Below, in pieces: positions 7,550 to 16,900 of a DNA stretch of 36,062 nt. The stretch covers positions 1 to 36,062 of the forward strand of contig NZ_QMFA01000042.1 in NCBI RefSeq assembly GCF_003285005.1, written 5' to 3'. The DNA comes from Paenibacillus sp. YN15. Its GTDB lineage: Bacteria; Bacillota; Bacilli; Paenibacillales; NBRC-103111. Position numbers and translations under genes: made by a program. Position 1 is the stretch's first letter, and each line of letters starts with the position of its first letter. The notes under the pieces are model-generated. The model did no database searches. It was not told the origin of the DNA and saw only the letters and a list, made by a program, of their open reading frames with translations.

Positions 7550-8857
7550 ATGAACGGAAATGACAGATTGGGCGAGCGGGAGAGAGAGCCGGTTGCTCAG
7601 GCGGCGACGGATGGCTGCTCCGGCAGCGGAGCAGCGGGGCAGACGCAGGCTGACGGCAAAACCCCGGGAGAGATACAGTCCGGTGCCGGCCGAGGCAAAG
7701 TGATTCTCCCCGGCAGCACCATCGGCGTGCTGGGGGGCGGACAGCTGGGCCGGATGCTGGCGTTGGCGGGGACGCATATGGGCTACCGCTTCGCCACGCT
7801 GGAGCCAACCCCGGATTCCCCCATGCAGCAGGCAGGGGCCCGCCAGATTACGGCGTCCTACGGGGATGAGGCGGCGGCCCGGGAGCTGGCCCGGATCTCC
7901 GATGTGATCACCTACGAATTTGAGAATGTCAGCTCCGGGGTGGCGGAGATGCTGGCGCAAGAGTCCTACGTGCCCCAGGGCAGCACCTTGCTGCACACCA
8001 CCCAGCACCGGCTGCGGGAGAAGCGGGCCATTGAGGCGGCCGGTGTTCCCGTGGCGCCTTATGCGCCTGTCGGCAGCCTGGCGGAGCTGGAGGCTGCGGT
8101 GGCCCGGTTCGGCACCCCCTGCGTGCTGAAGACCGTCTCCGGCGGCTATGACGGCAAGGGCCAATGGGTGCTTCGTTCGCCGGAGGAATGCGGCGCAGCC
8201 TATGAGACCCTGAGCCGCAGCGGCGTAGAGCTGGTGCTGGAGAAGTTCATTGCCTTCAGCCAGGAGATATCGGCGATTGCCGCCAGAAGTCCCCGGGGTG
8301 AGGTGAAGGTGTTCCCGGTGGCGGAGAATATCCATGTGGGCAACATCCTGCACCTGTCCATTGTGCCGGCGCGGATTCCGGCGGAGGTGCGCCGCCGGGC
8401 CGGAGAGCTGGCGGTGCGGCTGGCGGAGTCCCTGGACATGGTAGGGCTCTTGGCAGTGGAGATGTTTGTGACGGAGGCCGGAGAGCTGTACGTGAATGAG
8501 CTGGCCCCCCGCCCCCACAACTCCGGTCACTATACCATGGAGGCCTGCGCCACCTCCCAGTTCGAGCAGCATGTGCGGGCCGTCTGCAATTTGCCCCTGG
8601 GTCCGGTGGAGCTGCTGTCCCCGGTAGTGATGGTGAATGTGCTGGGCGAGCACCTGGCCCCGCTGCTGGATTGGCTGGCCGGACAGGAGCGGGAGCCGGA
8701 GGGGGTGGCCCTGAAGCTTCACCTCTACGGCAAAGCGGAGGCCAAGGCCCGGCGGAAGATGGGCCACGTGAACCTGCTGGCGCAGGACGCGGCTGCGGCG
8801 CTCGATTGGGTCCGCAGCACCGGCATCTGGGCAGCGGAGTGCCGGGAATGGAGCTAG
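7550..8857 (+). CDS. purK: N5-carboxyaminoimidazole ribonucleotide synthase
   Basis: PurK is an ATP-grasp enzyme that makes N5-CAIR from AIR, ATP and bicarbonate. I chose ATG 7550 (435 aa) because GAAAGGTGG precedes it; a GTG at 7478 would add 24 residues. The conserved core begins only near residue 50 (STIGVLGGGQLGRMLALAG). The preceding ~50 residues are hydrophilic and rich in Gly, Ser, Ala and Gln, an unusual N-terminal extension. A GTG at 7700 would give a normal-length protein but lacks a good ribosome site. ATP-grasp features include ITYEFENVS, CVLKTVSGGYDGKGQW and NELAPRPHNSGHYT near the C-terminus. The gene follows purE after 72 nt and is followed by a 502-nt gap before purB. Confidence 0.95.
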   Translation: MNGNDRLGEREREPVAQAATDGCSGSGAAGQTQADGKTPGEIQSGAGRGKVILPGSTIGVLGGGQLGRMLALAGTHMGYRFATLEPTPDSPMQQAGARQITASYGDEAAARELARISDVITYEFENVSSGVAEMLAQESYVPQGSTLLHTTQHRLREKRAIEAAGVPVAPYAPVGSLAELEAAVARFGTPCVLKTVSGGYDGKGQWVLRSPEECGAAYETLSRSGVELVLEKFIAFSQEISAIAARSPRGEVKVFPVAENIHVGNILHLSIVPARIPAEVRRRAGELAVRLAESLDMVGLLAVEMFVTEAGELYVNELAPRPHNSGHYTMEACATSQFEQHVRAVCNLPLGPVELLSPVVMVNVLGEHLAPLLDWLAGQEREPEGVALKLHLYGKAEAKARRKMGHVNLLAQDAAAALDWVRSTGIWAAECREWS

Positions 8858-9047
8858 AAGGCAGTCCGCGCCCGGCAGGGTGGCGGTACAGGCCGGAGAG
8901 GGCCGAATCGGGCGGCGCCAGGTCCGCCGGTGCCTGATAATCGCACAGTGGCCATTGGATGCTGTCAGATTCGACGGGCCTAATCCAACGGTTCAGGATC
9001 GCACGGTGCGGGGATTCGACGGTATCGGCCCCAGCCAGTAGATGCCC
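8858..9047. other. Gene-free spacer with short degenerate direct repeats
   Basis: No coding potential is convincing on either strand. GATTCGACGG occurs at 8968 and 9013, TCGCACnGTG at 8941 and 8999, and a CGCAC/GTGCG palindrome starts at 9000. It may be a decayed repeat element. No promoter or terminator is seen. Confidence 0.45.
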
Positions 9048-9228
9048 ATCCTGCAAAAATGCAGTTAATTCCGGAGCATTTGGCAATAGTGGCCGCCTAT
9101 CCTGCAAAAATACAGTTATTTTGCGGTTGAACCCGCTAATCCGGCCAGAATGACTGGAAATAGTTGCACTTTTGCAAGAAGCCCTCTTTTATAGAGAAGG
9201 ATGGGGAAAAATAACTGCAGTTTTGCAT
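9048..9228. repeat. Four-box intergenic element, family C
   Basis: Two forward boxes begin ATCCTGCAAAAAT at 9048 and 9099 (51-nt pitch). Two reverse boxes carry the complementary TTTTGCA core, with GCA at 9174-9176 and 9225-9227 (again 51). The inward ends of boxes 2 and 3 are 32 nt apart. The boxes end inward in TTATTTTG-like sequence. The element lies between purK and purB, inside the operon, and would fold into a long interrupted hairpin in the transcript. Confidence 0.85.
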
Positions 9229-9359
9229 TTTGACTACCCTTTGATCTGTATTTGCAGCAGCACAAGGTTAACTGTAACTGCAACGCAATTGAATCCATAC
9301 CGCCGGCCCACAACCGGCGCAACTATATGAGCAGTAAGCATACGATTAGGAGGTTCCAC

Positions 9360-10658
9360 ATGCTGGAGCGTTATAGCCGCAAGGAAATGTCGTCCATTTG
9401 GACAGAAGAGAATAAATTCAAGGCCTGGCTGGAGGTGGAGATTCTCTCCTGCGAAGCCTGGGCGGAGCTGGGAGTGATCCCCAAGGAGGACGTAACCGCT
9501 CTCCGCGCCAACGCCACCTTCAATATTGACCGCATCTATGAGATTGAGCAGGAAACCCGCCATGACGTCATCGCCTTTACCCGCGCAGTTTCCGAATCCC
9601 TTGGCGAAGAGCGCAAATGGGTCCACTACGGGCTGACCTCCACAGACGTGGTGGATACCGCCCTGGGTTATTTGCTGCTGCAGGCCAACCGGATTCTGGA
9701 GAAGGACCTGGAGAATTTCATCGCCATCCTGAAAGACAAGGCCATCGCCTACAAGGACACTCCCATGATGGGGCGCACCCACGGCGTTCATGCGGAGCCG
9801 ACTACCTTCGGGCTGAAGATGGCCTTGTGGCATGAAGAAATGAAGCGGAACCTGGAGCGTTTCCGCCGCGCCGCGGACGAGGTGCAATACGGCAAAATCT
9901 CCGGCGCAGTAGGCACCTACGCCAACATTGATCCCTTCATTGAAGAGTATGTTTGCGGCAAGCTGGGCACCAAGCCTGCGCCCATCTCCACCCAAACTCT
10001 CCAGCGGGACCGCCACGCCCAATACATGGCGACGCTGGCGCTTATCGCCACCTCCATGGACAAGTTCGCCACCGAAATCCGCGCGCTCCAGAAGAGCGAG
10101 TTCCGCGAGGTGGAGGAGCCCTTCGCCAAGGGCCAAAAAGGCTCCTCGGCTATGCCCCACAAGCGCAACCCCATCGGCTGCGAGAACATCTCCGGCCTCT
10201 CCCGTGTCATCCGCGGCCACATGCTGTCCGCCTACGAGAATGTGCCGCTGTGGCATGAGCGGGACATTTCCCACTCCTCCGTGGAGCGGATCATCCTGCC
10301 CGACGCCACCGCTCTCCTGGACTACATGCTGAACCGCCTGGGCAACATCATCAAGAACCTGACCGTGTTCCCGGAAAATATGAAGCGCAACATGCAAAGC
10401 ACCTACGGCGTGCCCTTCTCCGGACGGGTGATGACCAAGCTCATCGACAAGGGCGCGAGCCGGGAGCAGGCTTACGATACGGTCCAGCCCAACGCCATGA
10501 AGGCATGGGAGGAGCAGCGCCAATTCCGCTCCATTATTGAAGCGGACGCAACCATCTCCAAAACTTTGACTGCGGAGGAAATCGACGATTGCTTCAATCC
10601 CTCATGGCATCTGAAGCATGTGGACACCATTTTCCGCAAGCTGGGACTAACTGAATAA
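9360..10658 (+). CDS. purB: Adenylosuccinate lyase
   Basis: PurB catalyses two eliminations of fumarate: SAICAR to AICAR, and adenylosuccinate to AMP. ATG 9360 is chosen because TTAGGAGG precedes it and [14 protein letters not shown] is the usual Firmicute N-terminus; the open frame extends upstream without support. The 432-aa length is standard. The fumarase-superfamily signature [10 protein letters not shown] is at 262-271 (flexible catalytic Ser loop), and [10 protein letters not shown] at 138-147 contains catalytic His141. [10 protein letters not shown] at 91-100 is also typical. The gene lies after the family C repeat; a 173-nt spacer separates it from purC. Confidence 0.97.
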   Translation: MLERYSRKEMSSIWTEENKFKAWLEVEILSCEAWAELGVIPKEDVTALRANATFNIDRIYEIEQETRHDVIAFTRAVSESLGEERKWVHYGLTSTDVVDTALGYLLLQANRILEKDLENFIAILKDKAIAYKDTPMMGRTHGVHAEPTTFGLKMALWHEEMKRNLERFRRAADEVQYGKISGAVGTYANIDPFIEEYVCGKLGTKPAPISTQTLQRDRHAQYMATLALIATSMDKFATEIRALQKSEFREVEEPFAKGQKGSSAMPHKRNPIGCENISGLSRVIRGHMLSAYENVPLWHERDISHSSVERIILPDATALLDYMLNRLGNIIKNLTVFPENMKRNMQSTYGVPFSGRVMTKLIDKGASREQAYDTVQPNAMKAWEEQRQFRSIIEADATISKTLTAEEIDDCFNPSWHLKHVDTIFRKLGLTE

Positions 10659-10703
10659 AGAGCTTGCTTCTACCGGCTGCCCGGGGCTTACGACAGTCCC
10701 GCG

Positions 10704-10724
10704 GCGGCTTCAGCCGGGGGCTTT
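10704..10724 (+). other. Weak GC hairpin between purB and purC
   Basis: CGGCT and AGCCG form a short hairpin (about 10704-10715) followed by GGGGCTTTTC. It could be a partial terminator that lowers expression of distal genes, but the stem and T-run are poor. Confidence 0.25.
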
Positions 10725-10831
10725 TCACATAACGCTTCACCAGACTGGATTAGAGCAACACACGGCGCTGGCGCCGGATCTTATGCCCTCACCTTCAACC
10801 GGCGGGGCGCAAAACAGGAGGCATCCTTAAC

Positions 10832-11719
10832 GTGGTGACAACAACATTGTCCACGGCGGTGGAATTGGTCAAGGCTCCGCTTTTGTACAAAGGCAAGGTG
10901 CGGGAGCTGTACGATTTGGGCGAGGAAATGCTTTTGGTGGTGACGGATCGGATCTCCGCATTCGATTATGTCCTGTCCCCGGCTGTTCCCGACAAGGGGA
11001 ATATGCTGAATCAGATCAGCCGCTTCTGGTTTGAACAGACTGCATCCCTTCAGGAGAATCATGTGGTGCATACGGATGTGGAGCGGTTGGGGGAGCTGGT
11101 AACGGCGCCGGAGCAACTGAAGGACCGGATCATGGTTGCCAAAAAGGCTCAGCGCATCGACATCGAATGTATTGTCCGCGGTTATATTACCGGAGGCGGC
11201 TGGCGGCAGTACCAGGCCACCGGCGAGATCAACGGGCGCAAGCTGCCGGAAGGACTGCGCAAGAACCAGGAGCTGCCGGAGCCGATTTTTACCCCCTCCG
11301 CCAAAAACGATGTGGGCCACGACGAGGACATCTCCATTGCGCGGATGAAGGAACTGGTGGGCGCGGAGCTTACCGATGAGCTGGAGCGCCGCAGCATTAT
11401 GCTGTACAAGGCGGCCCATGAATACTGCCGCAAGCGGGGCATTATTCTGGCGGACACCAAGTTCGAGTTCGGCATCCTGGACGGGCGGATTATTCTCATC
11501 GACGAGATTTTTACGCCGGATTCCTCCCGCTTCTGGGCGGTGGAGAATTACGCCTTGGACACGGAGATCGACAGCATGGACAAGGAGCCGGTGCGCACCT
11601 ATCTGGCAGGCTCCGGCTGGGACAAAAACAGCCCGCCCGACCCGCTGCCGGCAGAGGTGGTGGAGGCGACGGCCAACCGCTACCGGGAAATTTACCGCAG
11701 GCTGACGGCGGCGGAGTAA
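10832..11719 (+). CDS. purC: SAICAR synthase (long, Ade1-like form)
   Basis: PurC joins aspartate to CAIR with ATP. The start is GTG 10832, behind AACAGGAGG; a second GTG follows at 10835. The 295-aa protein carries LYKGKVRELYDLG, VVTDRISAFDYV and ECIVRGYITGGGW, all standard. It also has the longer C-terminal half seen in yeast Ade1-type enzymes: GHDEDIS, ADTKFEFGI and FTPDSSRFW. B. subtilis PurC is the shorter E. coli-like type of about 240 aa, so this organism uses the other length class. It lies between purB and purS, in the standard operon position. Confidence 0.96.
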   Translation: MVTTTLSTAVELVKAPLLYKGKVRELYDLGEEMLLVVTDRISAFDYVLSPAVPDKGNMLNQISRFWFEQTASLQENHVVHTDVERLGELVTAPEQLKDRIMVAKKAQRIDIECIVRGYITGGGWRQYQATGEINGRKLPEGLRKNQELPEPIFTPSAKNDVGHDEDISIARMKELVGAELTDELERRSIMLYKAAHEYCRKRGIILADTKFEFGILDGRIILIDEIFTPDSSRFWAVENYALDTEIDSMDKEPVRTYLAGSGWDKNSPPDPLPAEVVEATANRYREIYRRLTAAE

Positions 11720-11805
11720 GCTGCCGATTGTGGAGTGCAAATGTTCAGCCCCCATATTTTGCTGCGGGGCACTATATGAAATGACTTTCGGGAGGAATCC
11801 GGCAA

Positions 11806-12054
11806 ATGATCAAAGCGACAGTATATGTGACCATCAAGCAAAGCGTGCTTGATCCCCAAGGCAATGCCGTCCAGGGTGCGCTGCACTCCATGGGCTTTAA
11901 CGAAGTGGGCAAGGTGCGCATCGGCAAATACCTGGAACTGACCCTGAACACCGTTGACCGGAACGAGGCGGAAGCCCGGGTGCGGACCATGTGCGAGAAG
12001 CTGCTCGCCAATACCGTCATCGAAGACTACCGCTTTGAACTGGAGGGCTACTAA
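11806..12054 (+). CDS. purS: FGAM synthase subunit PurS
   Basis: PurS is the small structural subunit that couples PurQ and PurL in the FGAM synthase complex and helps pass ammonia between them. ATG 11806 follows GGGAGGAA. The 82-codon frame gives a typical Pur[33 protein letters not shown] and a C-terminal [17 protein letters not shown]. Its stop is one nucleotide before the purQ start, so the two are likely translationally coupled. Confidence 0.96.
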   Translation: MIKATVYVTIKQSVLDPQGNAVQGALHSMGFNEVGKVRIGKYLELTLNTVDRNEAEARVRTMCEKLLANTVIEDYRFELEGY

Positions 12055-12055
12055 A

Positions 12056-12748
12056 ATGAAATTCGCAGTGTTGGTCTTTCCAGGCTCCAACTGCGACCTG
12101 GATTGCTACAAAGCGGTAGAGTCCACCATCGGCCAGTCGGTGGAATATGTCTGGCATACGGAGACGGACCTCTCCGCCTACGATTGCATTATTGTCCCCG
12201 GCGGCTTCTCCTACGGGGATTACCTGCGGTGCGGCGCCATTGCCCGTTTTGCTCCCGTGATGGGGGCATTGGTGGAGGCGGCGGCCCAAGGCAAATACAT
12301 CATCGGCATCTGCAACGGCTTCCAGATCCTCACCGAGGCGGGACTTCTGCCGGGGGCGCTCCTGCGCAACCAGTCCCTGAAATTCCGCTGCCATTCCACG
12401 ATGTTGAAGGTGGAGAACAACAATACCCCCTTCACCTCCGAATATGCGGCCGGCGAAAAGATCGACATTCCCATCGCCCACGGGGAAGGCAATTTCTACT
12501 GCGATGAAGCCACCCTGCAGGAGCTTGCGGCCCATAACCAGATCGTCTTCCGCTACGCCGGGGAAAATCCCAACGGCTCCGTCGGCGATATTGCCGGGGT
12601 ATGCTCCAAGGACGGCCGGGTGCTGGGCATGATGCCCCATCCGGAGCGGGCGGTCAGCCAACTGTTGGGCTCCGAGGACGGCGTGCGGATTTTCAAATCG
12701 ATTTTGAACACCTGGAGGGAAAAACATGGCGCAGCAGCTATCGGCTAA
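12056..12748 (+). CDS. purQ: FGAM synthase glutaminase subunit PurQ
   Basis: PurQ is a class I glutamine amidotransferase that supplies ammonia to PurL. ATG 12056 sits one base after the purS stop, with GGAGGG at 12042-12047 inside purS. The 230-aa protein has the nucleophile Cys86 in GICNGFQ and the His195/Glu197 pair in [19 protein letters not shown] and HGEGNFY are the other family blocks. Its last 23 nt overlap purL. The PurS-PurQ-PurL trio is the three-protein form of FGAM synthase found in Firmicutes and archaea. Confidence 0.97.
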   Translation: MKFAVLVFPGSNCDLDCYKAVESTIGQSVEYVWHTETDLSAYDCIIVPGGFSYGDYLRCGAIARFAPVMGALVEAAAQGKYIIGICNGFQILTEAGLLPGALLRNQSLKFRCHSTMLKVENNNTPFTSEYAAGEKIDIPIAHGEGNFYCDEATLQELAAHNQIVFRYAGENPNGSVGDIAGVCSKDGRVLGMMPHPERAVSQLLGSEDGVRIFKSILNTWREKHGAAAIG

Positions 12749-14978
12749 GGAGCCCAATGCACAGCAGATCGAGGAACAACAGATTTACCGCCAGTTTGGC
12801 GTAACCGACGAGGAATATGCCAAGATCTGCGGCTTCCTTGGACGCAAGCCCAATTATGTGGAGATCGGCGTGTTCAGCGTCATGTGGTCGGAGCATTGCT
12901 CCTACAAAAATTCCAAGGTTGTGCTGAAGAAATTCCCCGTCACCGGACCGAGAGTGCTCATGGGTCCCGGCGAGGGAGCAGGCATCGTGGACATCGGCGA
13001 CAACCAGGCGGTCGTGTTCAAAATTGAAAGCCATAACCATCCATCGGCTGTGGAGCCGTATCAAGGCGCGGCAACCGGGGTGGGGGGCATTATCCGGGAT
13101 ATTTTTTCCATGGGCTCGCGGCCTGTGGCTCTGCTCAACTCCCTGCGCTTCGGCAAGCTGGACAATGAGCGCGTAAAATATCTGTTCGAGCATGTGGTAT
13201 CCGGCATTGCAGGCTACGGCAACTGTATCGGCATTCCCACCGTCGGCGGGGAGGTTATGTTTGACGAAAGCTACGAGGGCAATCCGCTGGTAAACGCCAT
13301 GTGCGTGGGACTTATCGATCATGACAAGATTCAGAAGGGTGTGGCCCAGGGCATCGGCAACCCGGTTTTCTACGTGGGACCGGCCACCGGACGGGATGGC
13401 ATTCACGGCGCCACCTTCGCTTCCGTAGAGCTGACGGAAGAGTCCGAGGCCAAACGGACGGCGGTTCAGGTAGGCGATCCCTTTATGGAAAAGCTGGTGC
13501 TGGAAGCAACCCTGGAGCTTATCGACTCCGGCATTGTAGTGGGCATCCAGGATATGGGCGCAGCAGGCCTTACCTGCTCCAGCTCGGAAATGGCCAGCAA
13601 GGCGGGCAACGGCATGGAGCTGTATCTGGACGAGGTGCCCCAGCGCGAGGAGGGGATGACCCCTTACGAAATGATGCTGTCGGAATCCCAGGAGCGGATG
13701 CTGTTTGTGGTGAAGCCGGAGCATGAGGAGCAGGCCAAGGCGATTTTTGACCGGTGGGGACTCCATTGCGCCAAGGTGGGCAAAGTAACGGATGACGGCA
13801 ACCTGAAGCTGTTCCACAAGGGCGAGCTGGTGGGCAACATGCCTGTAACGGCGCTGGTGGACGAGTGCCCCATGTATCACAAGCCTTCGGAAGTGCCTGC
13901 TTATTATGTGGAAAATGCTTCTGTAGACACCCTGCGTTATCCCGCCCCGGCCAGCCTGGAGGAGGCGCTGCTAAAGGTGCTGGGCTCCCCGACGGTAGCC
14001 AGCAAGGAATGGGTGTATAACCAGTATGACTTTATGGTGCGGACGGAGACCTTTGTCCAACCGGGCTCGGATGCGGCCGTAGTCGGCGTTCCCGGCACCC
14101 GCAAGGCGTTGGCTATGACCACGGACTGCAACAGCCGTTATGTGTATCTTGATCCGGAAGCGGGCGGAGCCATTGCCCTGGCGGAAGCGGCCCGAAATAT
14201 TGTCTGCTCCGGCGGCGAGCCTTTGGCGATTACGGACAACCTGAATTTCGGCAGCCCGGAGAAGCCGGAGATTTTCTGGCAATTGGAAAAAGCGGTGGAC
14301 GGCATGGCAGAGGCCTGCCGGCGTCTCGGCACGCCTGTTATCGGCGGCAATGTAAGCTTGTACAACGAAAACAACAAAGGCGCCATTTACCCCACACCGG
14401 TGGTAGGTATGGTGGGTCTGGTCCATGATACCGACCATATTACCACTCAGGGCTTCAAGCAGGAGGGGGATGTGATCCTTCTGTTGGGTGACACCCGTGC
14501 AGAGCTGGGAGGAAGCGAATTCCAGTACGCGGTTCACGGTGTAACCGAAGGGCGTCCGCCGGTTATTGATCTGGATGTGGAAAAGAAGCTGCTGGACGGC
14601 GTGCTTTCCGCCATTCAAGCGGGTCTGGTGGCCTCGGCCCATGATGTGTCCGACGGCGGTTTGGCTGCGGCCTTGGCAGAGTCCTGCATCAGCGGCCGTG
14701 TTGGCGCTTCGGTGAAGCTGGCCTCGGAGCTGCGTGCGGACCATCTTTTGTTCAGCGAAAGCCAGTCACGGATATTGGTGAGCGTGAAGGCCGATAAGGC
14801 TGCGGCGCTGGTTGCCCACTTGTCCGCTACCGGTGTTCCCGTGGGCGAGATCGGCCGCGTAGCCGGTGTTGGCGGTGATTTGAAGATTGACCTGAATGGA
14901 GCCACGATCCTCGACACCCCTGTTGCGAAGCTAGAAAAGGTTTGGAAGGATGCGATTCCATGTCTGATGAAATCCTGA
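12726..14978 (+). CDS. purL: FGAM synthase large subunit PurL (small type)
   Basis: PurL is the ATP-dependent synthase subunit that converts FGAR to FGAM with ammonia from PurQ. ATG 12726 overlaps the end of purQ and follows CTGGAGGG. At 750 aa it is the small PurL that needs PurS and PurQ, not the 1,300-aa fused type. Visible blocks are [12 protein letters not shown] near residue 55, [10 protein letters not shown]-like [20 protein letters not shown] near 99, [18 protein letters not shown] near 277 and [18 protein letters not shown] in the second AIRS-like half. It overlaps purF by 19 nt. Confidence 0.97.
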   Translation: MAQQLSAKEPNAQQIEEQQIYRQFGVTDEEYAKICGFLGRKPNYVEIGVFSVMWSEHCSYKNSKVVLKKFPVTGPRVLMGPGEGAGIVDIGDNQAVVFKIESHNHPSAVEPYQGAATGVGGIIRDIFSMGSRPVALLNSLRFGKLDNERVKYLFEHVVSGIAGYGNCIGIPTVGGEVMFDESYEGNPLVNAMCVGLIDHDKIQKGVAQGIGNPVFYVGPATGRDGIHGATFASVELTEESEAKRTAVQVGDPFMEKLVLEATLELIDSGIVVGIQDMGAAGLTCSSSEMASKAGNGMELYLDEVPQREEGMTPYEMMLSESQERMLFVVKPEHEEQAKAIFDRWGLHCAKVGKVTDDGNLKLFHKGELVGNMPVTALVDECPMYHKPSEVPAYYVENASVDTLRYPAPASLEEALLKVLGSPTVASKEWVYNQYDFMVRTETFVQPGSDAAVVGVPGTRKALAMTTDCNSRYVYLDPEAGGAIALAEAARNIVCSGGEPLAITDNLNFGSPEKPEIFWQLEKAVDGMAEACRRLGTPVIGGNVSLYNENNKGAIYPTPVVGMVGLVHDTDHITTQGFKQEGDVILLLGDTRAELGGSEFQYAVHGVTEGRPPVIDLDVEKKLLDGVLSAIQAGLVASAHDVSDGGLAAALAESCISGRVGASVKLASELRADHLLFSESQSRILVSVKADKAAALVAHLSATGVPVGEIGRVAGVGGDLKIDLNGATILDTPVAKLEKVWKDAIPCLMKS

Positions 14979-16441
14979 TCCACTCCGACCAGCCCGCGTT
15001 ATGGACCGGCCGGTATTATAACGAGGGTGTGGACTCTCAGGTGTTTGACAAGCTTAGGGAGGAGTGTGGCGTCTTCGGCGTGTTCAACCATACCGAAGCG
15101 TCGGCTTTGGCCTACTTCGGCCTTCATGCGCTCCAGCACCGGGGGGAGGAATCCGCCGGCATCTGCACCACGGACGGAGAGCAGTTCTATGTTCACCGGG
15201 GGATGGGACTGGTGAAGGAGGTTTTTGACAACGACAGGATTCTGTCGCTGAAGGGCTCCACCGCCATCGGCCACGTGCGCTACTCCACGGCGGGGGCCAG
15301 CAAGCTGCAAAATGCCCAGCCTCTGGTATTCCGCTTCCGCGGCGGCGATCTGGCCATTGCCACCAACGGCAATCTGGTGAATGCCGACGAGCTGCGCCGG
15401 GAGCTGGAGGAGGCAGGCTCCATCTTCCAGACCACCAGCGATACGGAGGTGCTGATCCACCTCATTGCCCGGTCCAAGCACCATGATCCGCGGCTGGCAG
15501 TAAAAGAAGCGCTGCAGCGGGTGGTGGGCGGCTTCGCCTTCCTGATTTTGATCAACGATACCCTGTTTGTGGCCCAGGACCCCAACGGTCTGCGCCCGTT
15601 GATGATCGGCACCCTGGACGGGGGGTATGTGTTTGCCTCCGAAACCTGCGCATTTGAGACTGTAGGCGCGGCTTATCTGCGGGATGTGCAGCCGGGAGAG
15701 CTGCTGATTTTTGACAAAGATGGCATGACCGAGGACCGGTTCGCGGAGATGACCCGGCGTTCCCTGTGCGCCATGGAGTTCATCTATTTCTCCCGTCCGG
15801 ACAGCGACGTAGACAATATCAACCTGCATATGGCCCGGAAGCGGATGGGGATGCGGCTGGCGATGGAAAGCTTTGTGGATGCGGATGTGGTGACGGGCGT
15901 GCCGGACTCCAGTATCTCCGCGGCTATCGGCTTTGCCGAGCAGACGGGCATTCCGTATGAGATCGGGCTGATCAAAAACCGCTACACCGGCCGGACCTTC
16001 ATCCAGCCCAGCCAGGAGCTGCGGGAGCGGGGCGTGAAGATGAAGCTGTCCGCGGTGCGCAAGGTGGTGGAGGGCAAGCGGGTAGTCATGATCGACGACT
16101 CCATTGTCCGCGGCACTACCTCCCTGCGGATTGTGAACATGCTGCGGGAGGCGGGGGCGCGGGAGGTCCATGTGCGGATCAGCTCGCCGCCGTACATGAA
16201 TCCCTGCTTCTACGGCATTGATACCCCCAGCCGGAGCGAATTGATCGCCTCCAGCAAGACGGTGGAGGAGATACGCCAGGCGATCAATGCAGACTCGCTG
16301 CATTTTCTGTCCAAGCAGGGACTGATCGAGGCCATCGGCCGTCCCGCGTCGGAGTATAACCGGGGCATGTGCCTGGGCTGCTTCGACAACGACTACCCCA
16401 CTCCGGTGGCGGATGCGGAGAAGGCGGGCTGCAGCTGCTAG
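14960..16441 (+). CDS. purF: Amidophosphoribosyltransferase
   Basis: PurF commits PRPP to purine synthesis by transferring glutamine-derived ammonia. ATG 14960 follows AAGGA; an upstream TTG at 14942 is less likely. The 493-aa protein is a precursor: catalytic Cys36 of EECGVFGVF must be exposed by removing a 35-residue propeptide, longer than the 11 residues of B. subtilis. The N-terminal glutaminase domain has [13 protein letters not shown]. The C-terminal domain has the PRPP motif [14 protein letters not shown]. Fe-S cysteines of the B. subtilis type are in place: [24 protein letters not shown] and MCLGCF. The start overlaps purL. A 459-nt repeat-filled gap separates it from purM. Confidence 0.97.
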   Translation: MSDEILIHSDQPALWTGRYYNEGVDSQVFDKLREECGVFGVFNHTEASALAYFGLHALQHRGEESAGICTTDGEQFYVHRGMGLVKEVFDNDRILSLKGSTAIGHVRYSTAGASKLQNAQPLVFRFRGGDLAIATNGNLVNADELRRELEEAGSIFQTTSDTEVLIHLIARSKHHDPRLAVKEALQRVVGGFAFLILINDTLFVAQDPNGLRPLMIGTLDGGYVFASETCAFETVGAAYLRDVQPGELLIFDKDGMTEDRFAEMTRRSLCAMEFIYFSRPDSDVDNINLHMARKRMGMRLAMESFVDADVVTGVPDSSISAAIGFAEQTGIPYEIGLIKNRYTGRTFIQPSQELRERGVKMKLSAVRKVVEGKRVVMIDDSIVRGTTSLRIVNMLREAGAREVHVRISSPPYMNPCFYGIDTPSRSELIASSKTVEEIRQAINADSLHFLSKQGLIEAIGRPASEYNRGMCLGCFDNDYPTPVADAEKAGCSC

Positions 16442-16460
16442 AGGGGCGGTTGCCGGAAGA

Positions 16461-16655
16461 GAATAGCGTACATGATTGGTATGCTATTTGTCTTTTTTCG
16501 CCGGAAAACCGGAAATAGCATACATGTTTTGTATGTTATTTCTTCGATAATGGCGCAATTGCAGGGTTTCCACTTGAATAGCAAGCATTTTATGTACGCT
16601 ATTTGGCTTCAAACAAGAGAAAAAACGGAATAGCGTACATTTTGTGCCGCTTACA
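16461..16655. repeat. Four-box intergenic element, family A (copy 1)
   Basis: Forward boxes contain ATAGCGTACAT and ATAGCATACAT at 16463 and 16515 (52-nt pitch). Their inward ends are GCTATTTG (16490) and GTTATTTC (16542). Reverse boxes begin GAATAG at 16576 and 16628 (52 apart). The centre is about 33 nt. Each box is itself partly palindromic (TAGCGTAC and GTATGCTA). It lies in the purF-purM gap and is related to 31667-31860. Confidence 0.85.
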
Positions 16656-16820
16656 TCAGATGATCTGTTGCGGCAGGATGAACCAGTTACATCAGATGAT
16701 CTGTTGCGGCAGGATGAACCAGTTACATCAGATGATCTGTTGCGGCAGGATGATCCAGTTACATCAGATGATCTGTTGCGGCAGATGATCCAGTTACATC
16801 AGATGACCAGTTGCGGGTTA
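16651..16820 (+). repeat. 36-bp tandem repeat array in the purF-purM gap
   Basis: Unit starts are at 16651, 16687, 16723 and 16759, followed by a diverged partial unit at 16794. Three units are 36 bp and the fourth lost one base. Each unit starts TTACATCAG and contains CAGAT-g-ATCTG, a small palindrome. The array begins exactly where the family A element ends; the other family A copy also ends in GCTTACATCAG but is not expanded. The frame encodes 12-residue repeats, but there is no ribosome site and I do not consider it a gene. Confidence 0.9.
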
Positions 16821-16900
16821 GCCTGGCGGGCTATTCCCGGGATGGCGGCCCCGCAACGTGCAGCAGCTTTACCATTTACTTAACCAAAGGAGCGATCCCG

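Noticed and set aside
16460-16820. CRISPR array in the purF-purM gap
   Set aside because: The 36-bp units are contiguous with no unique spacers, and no cas genes are present.
16603-16883. Repetitive ORFs across the 36-bp tandem array (12-residue peptide repeats)
   Set aside because: They arise because the unit is a multiple of three; there is no ribosome site, a one-base deletion in the fourth unit breaks the frame, and the array is better explained as an expanded DNA repeat.
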